In this document: one piece after another, positions 55,013 through 61,202 of the stretch
Numbering within the stretch: the stretch's first letter is position 1
How the letters are laid out: every line of letters starts with the position of its first letter
Origin: Actinomycetota bacterium
GTDB lineage: Bacteria; Actinomycetota; Acidimicrobiia; Spongiisociales; UBA5794
Assembly (NCBI GenBank): GCA_013151445.1
Contig: JAADIG010000013.1
Span: forward strand, 1 to 61,202
Reading direction: 5' to 3'
Length of the DNA stretch: 61,202 bases
Notes under the pieces: model-generated
Databases searched by the model: none
What the model was told of the DNA's origin: nothing
The model's input: the letters and a program-made list of their open reading frames with translations, nothing else
Translations under genes and position numbers: made by a program

Positions 55013-56350
55013 TCATGCTGGCGATGTGCGTTTCGGCCGTTCCTGCTGGAAGGAGGGCCGGTTTGTCGGGTGACGGTCGTCGATGACTTGCACAATTTCG
55101 GGGATCCATCGAGTGTCCCAGCTCGGACGCAATGGCATGCCGCTCACTCCGGTAGGTGTCGGTTTGACCGCGAGCACCTGGTCGACGTGAATACCGTTGT
55201 CTTCGAACCCGACGGCGCTGCCAGCCATGTACATTCGCCACACCTTGGCCCGACCCTCGCCGACCTCTGCCACCGCTTCGTCCCAGTTGGCCTCCAAGTT
55301 GGCCACCCACTGGCGGAGTGTGAGCGCATAGTGCTCCCTGAGGTTCTCCATGTGGCGAACGTCGAGACCGTGCTCCTGGAGCGCCGAGATCGAGCTGCCT
55401 ACTTCGTGGAGCTCACCGTCGGGGAACACGTAACGGCCGATGAAACCCGACCGGTCTACTCGTGCCCGCTGCCCGGTGGTTGACCGACTGATCGCATGGT
55501 TCAGGACTCTTCCCCCGGGTTTGAGGAGGTCTTCGATCTGGGAGAAGTAGGCGCCCAGGCGTCTCAGGCCTACGTGTTCAAACATGCCAATCGAGCTGAT
55601 CGCGTCGAACGGTTCATCTCGGATCTCTCGATAATCTTGGAACCGAATTTCGATCTTGTCGGCGAGCCGGGCGTCCACGACCCGTTGCCGTGCGGCATCG
55701 ACCTGGTTCTGCGAAATTGTGATCCCGATCGCTTGTACACCGTGATGCTTAGCTGCGTGCATGACCATGCCGCCCCAGCCGCAACCGATGTCGAGGAGTC
55801 GCATCCCGGGTTTGAGGCCGAGCTTGTTGCAGATGAGTTCATATTTGTTCTCTTGGGCCTGCTCGAGGCTGTCCGTCGCCTCGCTGAAGACTGCGCAGGA
55901 GTACGTCATGGAGGGGCCGAGCACCAAGCGGTAGAACTCGTTGGAGACGTCATAGTGGTGGGAAATCGCAGCCGCATCACGACGCCGGGTATGGAGGCGG
56001 CCACTGCTGCGGTGTTCTTCAGGGGGAGGGGTGGGGCGCCGGAGATTCTTGAATCCGAGCAGTCTTACCAGTTGACCGATCTGGCGGAGACCGAGATCGA
56101 TCTCGGGGACGAGTTGGCGCACCCGCAGGACCGCATAGATATCCCCGCTGATGTCGATATCCCCCGCAACGTAGGCGCGAGCGAGTCCGAGTTCCCCGGG
56201 TGCGGTCACCATCCGTGCGAGTGCGTCGGGTGAATGTAGGGTGATCGTCGCCGCGGCATCCTTCGGACCCACGTCGGTTCCGTCGTACGCCTTGATTCGC
56301 ACAGGGAGGTCAGTCCCCACCCAATCCGTAATAAAGGACTCGATGTTCAT
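55013..56350 (-). CDS. cfa: Cyclopropane-fatty-acyl-phospholipid synthase family methyltransferase
   Basis: This 445-residue SAM-dependent enzyme modifies the double bond of membrane acyl chains. The N-terminal lipid-binding domain (GELGLARAYVAGDIDISGD) is followed by HHYDVSNEFYRLVLGPSMTYSCAVF, the SAM motif LLDIGCGWGGMVMHAA, and FEHVGLRRLGAYFSQIEDLLKPGG. It converges with lspA, with stops five bases apart. Distinguishing cyclopropane synthesis from branched 10-methyl lipid synthesis is not possible from sequence here. Confidence 0.93.
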   Translation of the reverse strand: MNIESFITDWVGTDLPVRIKAYDGTDVGPKDAAATITLHSPDALARMVTAPGELGLARAYVAGDIDISGDIYAVLRVRQLVPEIDLGLRQIGQLVRLLGFKNLRRPTPPPEEHRSSGRLHTRRRDAAAISHHYDVSNEFYRLVLGPSMTYSCAVFSEATDSLEQAQENKYELICNKLGLKPGMRLLDIGCGWGGMVMHAAKHHGVQAIGITISQNQVDAARQRVVDARLADKIEIRFQDYREIRDEPFDAISSIGMFEHVGLRRLGAYFSQIEDLLKPGGRVLNHAISRSTTGQRARVDRSGFIGRYVFPDGELHEVGSSISALQEHGLDVRHMENLREHYALTLRQWVANLEANWDEAVAEVGEGRAKVWRMYMAGSAVGFEDNGIHVDQVLAVKPTPTGVSGMPLRPSWDTRWIPEIVQVIDDRHPTNRPSFQQERPKRTSPA

Positions 56351-56500
56351 GAGCAGCTCCTTCCATCAGCGTAGCTGAATCCCGCGGCTGTCGAGGCGGG
56401 AAAAGCCCGTAGTGGTAGGTATACACCTTCCAGTTGGATGGAGTGTCAAGGAAATTTATTCTCGACCCTACGACGAATCATTCCGTAGCGGGCCGTCGAC

Positions 56501-57256
56501 TCACGCGGTGGCGATTGCCTCCGGCTGCGACGCACGGACAGTCTTGACAAATGCCGCGACATGGAGGAGTGCGATTGTGCTCACCATTCCAAGGAACCAG
56601 TACCTAAACCAGTCGGGCGCCGGCACATTCTTGTGGAAGGAAACGGTGTAGTGGAAGAACAAGAAATAGAGTGCATGGATTGATCCGACGTAGAACACGA
56701 AGTACACGCCGTTGTGAAGGAATTTCCACGCCGAGGACCTCAGCGCTCGCATTGCGCGGTCCGACGATGTCGCGGCCAGCAGGAGCCCAACGAACAGGGC
56801 GGTCAGCCCGAGAATGTTGGCAAGACCGAACCCGGGTTCCCAGCGGGCCTCACGGCCGAGTTGGGGAATGAATTCGTAACCGAGGAAACGTGACACGCTC
56901 CAGCGAGCCCACCCATTGAAGATCAGTAGTGCATGGAGAGAAGATGCGATTGCGAACCAGATGCCGAGCTGGCGACGCCACGGAAGCAATGCACGAGCCG
57001 GTTTCCACAATTTTGCCAACGGGCCGATCGCAACGGTCGCCCACAACAGACCGAAACCGACGTCGCCGACGGCCTTCCAGAACCTCATGTCTGCGGTCCA
57101 CTGCGAACGCGTTTGCCAGAACACCCAGAAGATTGCGACAGACAATGCCGCACAGCCGAGGTGTCGGCGTCGACGCCGTTGGCGTCGACCATTCGAATTG
57201 GCAGCTTTGGCGGGTATGGGCTTCTTGCGTGCCGTAGGGCGCGTAGTGGAATTCAT
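56501..57256 (-). CDS. Ferric-reductase-like haem membrane protein
   Basis: This 251-residue protein starts with a strongly basic 35-residue tail (RRQRRRRRH) and has about six membrane segments. Paired histidines suited to haem lie in RRQLGIWFAIASSLHALLIF and WKFLHNGVYFVFYVGSIHALY, the pattern of the ferric reductase/MsrQ transmembrane family. No FAD/NAD domain follows, so it would receive electrons from a partner or quinol. No MsrP partner is visible nearby. Confidence 0.8.
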   Translation of the reverse strand: MNSTTRPTARKKPIPAKAANSNGRRQRRRRRHLGCAALSVAIFWVFWQTRSQWTADMRFWKAVGDVGFGLLWATVAIGPLAKLWKPARALLPWRRQLGIWFAIASSLHALLIFNGWARWSVSRFLGYEFIPQLGREARWEPGFGLANILGLTALFVGLLLAATSSDRAMRALRSSAWKFLHNGVYFVFYVGSIHALYFLFFHYTVSFHKNVPAPDWFRYWFLGMVSTIALLHVAAFVKTVRASQPEAIATA

Positions 57257-57317
57257 CCGTTCAGCATACGATTGCTCTTGGTTTAAGTGCCGCGAAGCAC
57301 CCGGGGCCGACGCGTCG

Positions 57318-58109
57318 TTACAGGGATCCGAGGAAGGCTCGGATCACCTCGTTCACAGGTTCCGGATGAGTCATGTTGGATGCGTGGGCACCACCTGAGA
57401 TCACCTCGACACCGCGACAGTCCCTCACGCCTTCACACACCGCCCTACCGCGCCCGACACTGATCGCCATGTCGGCGTCACCGTGCACAACAAGGAGGGG
57501 TGCTGTGATTTCGCCGAGACGCTCGGAGATATCGTCACGATCCAGAAGCGCTCGTCCCGGGAAGTGCAATGAGGAGCGCTCTCTCGCCTTCCATAGGGGA
57601 ATCCACTCGGCAGCGAGATCGTTGTTCCCGAGGATCAGACCAGCCACCACAGTCGCGACCCCGTCGAACATGTCCTCGTCACCGCCGGCGAGTACCGCCA
57701 GCAGTTGCTCGTAACCAGCGATGGTTTCCGCGTCATCGGTATCCGCAGCCGAGTCGATGAGCACGACTCCTGCCACACGCGAGGGGTGTGCGAGGGCTGC
57801 CCGGAGGCTGAGGAACCCTCCCTGGGACATGCCCACCAGTACTGCCTGGTCCACTCCACAGGCATCCAGAACTGCGATCGCATCGTCAGCCAAGTCCCAA
57901 TACGTAAACGGTCCATCGGCCGGGGTGTTTCCGAATCCGCGACCATCCCATGTGATGCACCGGAAGTCGCCGGATAGCGCCTCGACCTGTTTGTCAAACA
58001 TTGAGCCGTCCATCATGAACCCGTGAGAGAACAGGACCGCAGGCCCGTCGCCACCATGGTCGGTGTAGTGGATGGGTACGCCGTTGTTGTGTGCTGTAGT
58101 CATGGACAC
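57318..58109 (-). CDS. Alpha/beta hydrolase
   Basis: This 263-residue hydrolase has the oxyanion region FSHGFMMDGSMF, CITWDGRGFG, the nucleophile elbow VGMSQGGFLSL (Ser), the acid in LLVVHGDADMAI and His in SGGAHASNMTHPE. It resembles 3-oxoadipate enol-lactonase and haloperoxidase-like esterases. It is transcribed alone; the substrate is unknown. Confidence 0.9.
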   Translation of the reverse strand: MSMTTAHNNGVPIHYTDHGGDGPAVLFSHGFMMDGSMFDKQVEALSGDFRCITWDGRGFGNTPADGPFTYWDLADDAIAVLDACGVDQAVLVGMSQGGFLSLRAALAHPSRVAGVVLIDSAADTDDAETIAGYEQLLAVLAGGDEDMFDGVATVVAGLILGNNDLAAEWIPLWKARERSSLHFPGRALLDRDDISERLGEITAPLLVVHGDADMAISVGRGRAVCEGVRDCRGVEVISGGAHASNMTHPEPVNEVIRAFLGSL

Positions 58110-58200
58110 GACCCTAGCGATCCGGCGGAGTCTCTGTCAGGTGGGTTCTCGCGGAGATCGCTGTTCGTTATGGTGACGACGGAGGGCAAGGAAGGTAGAC

Positions 58201-58659
58201 GTGCGACCCGTTCTCATAGTTGCTGGCCTGCTACTCGCTCTCGGCGGCCATGGGCCATGTGGCCAGGTCGCACCGGTCCCCGGCGGTGACATCGTTCGGT
58301 CCTATGCACCCCTTGGTCGGTACGCCGGTCACTGGGGTGTCGACCTTGCGGCCACCACAGGTACGCCGGTGCGCGCCGTCCTCGGTGGCACCGTCACGTT
58401 CTCGGGCACTGTGGCCGGGGTTATGTCGGTCACCGTCGGTCACGGGGGTGACCTTCGAACGTCCTATTCGTATCTGGCCAGCCGTGCGGTGGGGGTCGGT
58501 GAACAAGTGGAGGCGGGTACGATCCTTGGTGAGTCGGGGAGTGATCGAGACGTCGGCGCACTTCATCTTTCCCTTCGGGTCGGCGAGCAGTATCGCGATC
58601 CGATGCGGGTGCTGCTGTGCGGCTCCGGGACGGTCGTTCGGCCCTACCTAGCGCCCTGA
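58201..58659 (+). CDS. M23-type peptidase-like secreted protein
   Basis: This 152-residue protein has a signal peptide (VLIVAGLLLALGGHGPCG), possibly a lipobox-like region at GPCG. The LytM fold shows Zn ligands H and D in HWGVDLA. The usual HxH is present only as LHLSLR, so the final metal His is replaced by Ser. YRDPMRVLLC ends the domain. Some actinobacterial homologues share such HxG/HxS forms. It may bind or cleave peptidoglycan. Confidence 0.82.
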   Translation: MRPVLIVAGLLLALGGHGPCGQVAPVPGGDIVRSYAPLGRYAGHWGVDLAATTGTPVRAVLGGTVTFSGTVAGVMSVTVGHGGDLRTSYSYLASRAVGVGEQVEAGTILGESGSDRDVGALHLSLRVGEQYRDPMRVLLCGSGTVVRPYLAP

Positions 58660-58718
58660 TATCGAGCGAATAGTCGCAGCTATGGGCAGATGCCCTCCCA
58701 GCAAGTATCCTGCGCGTC

Positions 58719-59300
58719 GTGCAACGCGGAATCCTCGGGGGAACATTCGACCCACCCCATCTCGCGCACATGTTTGCGGGAGAGGCGGCATATCGGGACC
58801 TTGGTCTCGATATTGTTACGTATGTCCCGAACGGCCATCCGTGGCAAAAGGCGGGTCGGCGTGTGTCGCCCGCTCATCAGCGCTGGGAGATGACCAAACT
58901 TGCCGTCGAGGACGTCCCCTATTTCGAAGCATCCGACGTCGAGGTGAACCGGCCCGGCTGGACATACACAATCGACACGCTTGAAATGTTCCCATCTGAC
59001 GACGAGATAACCCTCATCCTCGGTGCTGACGCCGCTCGCGGCCTACCAAGTTGGCAGCGAGCCGAAGCTGTTCGCAAGCGGGTACGTGTCGCCATCGTTC
59101 CTCGGCCCGGCGATCCTCGCAGCGATGTCGACTCGCTCATCGAAGGATGGAACTACGTCTGGCTCGACACACCAGACGTGTACCTTTCCGGGACGATGCT
59201 GAGAAAGCGCGGACGCGACGGCAGGAGCCTACGGTTTCTCGTTCGGGAGAAGGTATGGGCGTACATTCGCGAGCACGAGGTGTACCGCGATGGCTCGTAA
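58719..59300 (+). CDS. nadD: Nicotinate-nucleotide adenylyltransferase
   Basis: This 193-residue nucleotidyltransferase has GILGGTFDPPHLAHM (the HxGH-type motif reads PHLAH), RWEMTKLAV, LILGADAARGLPSWQ and the C-terminal SGTMLRKRGRDGRSLRFLV with the ISSTxxR-like site. It makes deamido-NAD from NaMN and ATP. The GTG start and order nadD–LytR_C–rsfS are typical of actinobacteria. It overlaps the next gene by 11 bases. Confidence 0.94.
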   Translation: MQRGILGGTFDPPHLAHMFAGEAAYRDLGLDIVTYVPNGHPWQKAGRRVSPAHQRWEMTKLAVEDVPYFEASDVEVNRPGWTYTIDTLEMFPSDDEITLILGADAARGLPSWQRAEAVRKRVRVAIVPRPGDPRSDVDSLIEGWNYVWLDTPDVYLSGTMLRKRGRDGRSLRFLVREKVWAYIREHEVYRDGS

Positions 59301-60432
59301 TCGGAGTCCCGTGGCCAGTGTGCTCTGGACGTTGCTGTTCCTCGTTGCCCTCGTTGGTGCCGCGTTCCCCTGGCTGACGGACCGGTGGGACGAGTGGTCG
59401 ACGACGCTGCAAGACCAAGCCGCGACAATTGCACCAGTGGTTCCCGGCGTTCCCGAACTCGGAGAATCTGCATCGCTTCTGATCGTTGTGCAAGATGCCG
59501 ATGGTCGCGCAGCGTCGATCGTTCTCGGTTCCGTGTCCGAAGCCGGCAAGCCAGTTTTTGTGATCATTCCTAACTCCATTTTCACCCTGCTCCCGGGATT
59601 TGGAGAGTTCCGCATATCCGAAACGATGCGCTTCGAGGACGAACAGTTGACTCGTGTGACCGTTGAGAACCTGCTCGGTGCTCGCATCGACAACGTTCTT
59701 GCCCTTCGTATCGGAGATGTCGCCCGTGCGGTCGGCACACCCATCGAGGTTGATGTGTCGTCAGCACTCACCGTTCGTGACGAGAACAATCAGACCCGGG
59801 TCGTGATTGACGCTGGCCCACAGATACTCGACGGGACTCAGATTGAGACACTCCTGTTCACACGGGGGGAGAGCGACCTGCTCACCTGGACACAACGGCA
59901 GAGCAGTGCCTGGGCGGCGATCCTCGGAGACATCCGTCTCCGGCCCGGGGCCGCCGAGTCCCTCGCCGGCCAGGGCATCAAGGCCGAAGCGCTCATCGCA
60001 CTCGCCCAACAGCCGCGGGTTGTTCTCGTGCCCGCCATGCCCGTTGCCACCGGTTCCGCCGGAGAGGGGTTCACGATCAGCGGTGTCGACGCCGAAGCCT
60101 TTGTGATCTCACGGATCCCGTCACTGAAGCTGTTCGACGCACCGCGTCCACGAGTCGAACTCCTCAACGGGAACGGACGCATCCAGGCCACCCGATCTGT
60201 GGCCGAGGCACTCATCCGCAACGGTTTCAGAATTGTGCGAACGGACAACGCCGACAACTTTGACTTTGAAAAGACAATCGTCGTCGCCCAAGGAAGATCA
60301 CGCCAACGCGCCGCCGAGGAAGTCGCACGCATCCTCGCCGTCAGCGAAGTGCTGCTGGAATTAGATACTCCTTCCGGTGTTGTGGATATCAGTATTATTG
60401 TGGGACAGGACATCGATTCTGGAGAGGGTTAA
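59290..60432 (+). CDS. LytR C-terminal-domain (LCP-like) protein
   Basis: This 380-residue protein has one N-terminal membrane anchor (SVLWTLLFLVALVGAAFPW) and a LytR-CpsA-Psr-like extracellular part with residues 60–260 (SLLIVVQDADGRAASIVLGS, TQIETLLFTRGESD). It ends with the LytR_C domain (RVELLNGNGRIQATRSVAEAL). The LCP catalytic arginines are not all obvious, so enzyme activity in attaching polymers to the wall is uncertain. It lies between nadD and rsfS, as in other actinobacteria. Confidence 0.85.
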   Translation: MARNRSPVASVLWTLLFLVALVGAAFPWLTDRWDEWSTTLQDQAATIAPVVPGVPELGESASLLIVVQDADGRAASIVLGSVSEAGKPVFVIIPNSIFTLLPGFGEFRISETMRFEDEQLTRVTVENLLGARIDNVLALRIGDVARAVGTPIEVDVSSALTVRDENNQTRVVIDAGPQILDGTQIETLLFTRGESDLLTWTQRQSSAWAAILGDIRLRPGAAESLAGQGIKAEALIALAQQPRVVLVPAMPVATGSAGEGFTISGVDAEAFVISRIPSLKLFDAPRPRVELLNGNGRIQATRSVAEALIRNGFRIVRTDNADNFDFEKTIVVAQGRSRQRAAEEVARILAVSEVLLELDTPSGVVDISIIVGQDIDSGEG

Positions 60433-60811
60433 TAACATCAGCGCACATCGCGATTCCATCGAAGCTGCACAAGTGGCCGCTGCCGCGGTCTTGAACAAGA
60501 AGGGCCTCGACGTTGCCATGCTTGACATGTCCGAGCTGATGCCCGTCACCGACATGTTCCTCGTTGCGACGGGGACTTCGAGTCGGCACGTGAAAACGCT
60601 CGCCGGTGAGATCGAGCTTCAGCTCAAGGATCGGCTCGATTACCACCCCGTGCGTCGTGAGGGACTCGATGCCGCCCGCTGGGTGCTGCTCGACTACGGA
60701 GACATCGTCATTCACATCTTTGATGAGGAGACCCGGGCCTACTACAACCTTGAGCGACTTTGGGCCGACGCCCCCATCATCGAGGTTGAACCGGTCACCC
60801 AGGAAGCCTGA
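60377..60811 (+). CDS. rsfS: Ribosomal silencing factor RsfS
   Basis: The conserved domain begins HRDSIEAAQVAAAAVLNKKG and includes LDMSELMPVTDMFLVATG, RREGLDAARWVLLDYGDIVIHIF and YYNLERLW. RsfS binds L14 and blocks subunit joining under starvation. Canonical starts (GTG 60377, TTG 60380 or 60398) lie inside the upstream gene and have no binding site. A GGAGAGG at 60421–60427 instead points to an ATC at 60437, just after the upstream stop, which would be a rare start codon. Confidence 0.93.
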   Translation: MLWISVLLWDRTSILERVNNISAHRDSIEAAQVAAAAVLNKKGLDVAMLDMSELMPVTDMFLVATGTSSRHVKTLAGEIELQLKDRLDYHPVRREGLDAARWVLLDYGDIVIHIFDEETRAYYNLERLWADAPIIEVEPVTQEA

Positions 60812-60848
60812 TACACTTCACCGTCGGTTTCGGCCGATACCCATATTT

Positions 60849-60922
60849 GGGGCTGTAGCTCAGCTCGGCAGAGCACTTGCATGGCATGCAAGGGGTCAGG
60901 GGTTCAAATCCCCTCAGCTCCA
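60849..60922 (+). tRNA. tRNA-Ala (GGC)
   Basis: The acceptor is GGGGCTG/CAGCTCC (one G·U), the anticodon stem is CTTGC/GCAAG with loop ATGGCAT (anticodon GGC), and the T-loop is GGTTCAAATCC. Its 3' end is repeated downstream at 61063–61085 and partly at 61172–61180. Confidence 0.96.
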
Positions 60923-61202
60923 CGATAGAAAACGGGTCTCCCCGCGTGGTTTCGAGTCCCTGTCGGGCCTCGAAACCGCTCCCCGGTTCTGGCTGGCAAG
61001 ATTCCGCGTCTCTGGTTCTGTATCCCGTGGAATGTTCGATGGTGGCGGGGTTAGAGGGTTCAGGTTCAAATCCCCTCAGCTCCACGTCGGTTTCGCCCTT
61101 CGGGCGAAGCCCTAACTTGAGTTTGCTTCGCAAACTCGGTGGTGCTCGCCGGTTTCAGGCTTAGATCCCGTCAGCTCCACGTCGGTTTCGCCCTTCGGGC
61201 GA
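60923..61202 (+). repeat. Downstream repeats carrying the tRNA-Ala 3' end
   Basis: The 23 bases at the 3' end of tRNA-Ala (T-arm to CAC) recur exactly at 61063–61085. A shorter copy ending CAGCTCCAC is at 61172–61180. Each downstream copy is followed by the same 22 bases (61086–61107 and 61181–61202) with the hairpin CGCCC-TTC-GGGCG. Between them GAGTTTGC/GCAAACTC (61119–61137) forms another TTC-loop hairpin. The array continues past the window edge. Confidence 0.85.

Noticed and set aside
1-61202. CRISPR array
   Set aside because: The only regular repeats are the tRNA 3'-end repeats of 95–162 bases; there is no short-repeat, equal-spacer pattern and no cas gene.

Overview
The window reads as a chromosome segment of an actinobacterium. 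The main evidence is gene order in the right part: tig–clpP–clpX … valS–folC–ndk–mreBCD–mrdA–rodA … rne–rplU–rpmA–obg–proB–proA … nadD–LytR_C protein–rsfS, an order conserved in Streptomyces and Mycobacterium relatives. The sequences are divergent, GC is only moderately high, and a member of class Acidimicrobiia is my best guess; this is inference.

Region 1 (about 1–25.6 kb) is an accessory catabolic island for sugar acids or related polyhydroxy acids. A minus-strand block encodes a decayed SMP-30 lactonase, 2-keto-3-deoxygluconate kinase, KDPG aldolase and an enoyl-CoA hydratase-family protein. Plus-strand blocks encode an acylating aldehyde dehydrogenase with a 4-hydroxy-2-oxovalerate-type aldolase, an IlvD/Edd dehydratase, an ABC sugar importer (binding lipoprotein and two permeases, no ATPase), a Gfo/Idh/MocA oxidoreductase, a CubicO-type serine hydrolase, an M24-fold protein without metal ligands, a 3-hydroxyisobutyrate/tartronate-semialdehyde reductase-type enzyme, an enolase-superfamily acid-sugar dehydratase, a zinc alcohol dehydrogenase and an RraA-fold aldolase. 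On the minus strand are a LeuB/tartrate dehydrogenase-like enzyme, a GntR/FCD regulator and a VOC protein. Similar 15–18 bp motifs lie upstream of three transcription units and may be operators. The left end carries a truncated IS transposase and decayed DNA. The island is bracketed by direct repeats that contain the 3' end of tRNA-Leu(UAG), and the intact tRNA gene sits at the right end.

Region 2 (25.56–26.74 kb) has a terminator, two tandem 160 bp repeats each carrying the tRNA-Leu 3' end, and six tRNAs: Leu(UAG) and Lys(CUU) on the minus strand, Pro(UGG), Gly(UCC), Arg(UCU) and His(GUG) on the plus strand.

Region 3 (26.8–61.2 kb) is mostly housekeeping: protein quality control (tig, clpP, clpX), valS, folC, ndk, the cell-elongation set (mreB, mreC, mreD, mrdA, rodA), tdk, RNase E/G, L21, L27, Obg, proline synthesis (proB, proA), a MoxR/VWA pair, a receiver-domain protein, lspA, cyclopropane synthase, a haem membrane protein, an alpha/beta hydrolase, an M23 peptidase-like protein, nadD, a LytR_C protein, rsfS and tRNA-Ala(GGC). 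A secreted propeller-like protein and an amidohydrolase interrupt it at 31–33.5 kb. At the right edge the 3' end of tRNA-Ala is repeated downstream of its gene, the same architecture as at tRNA-Leu.
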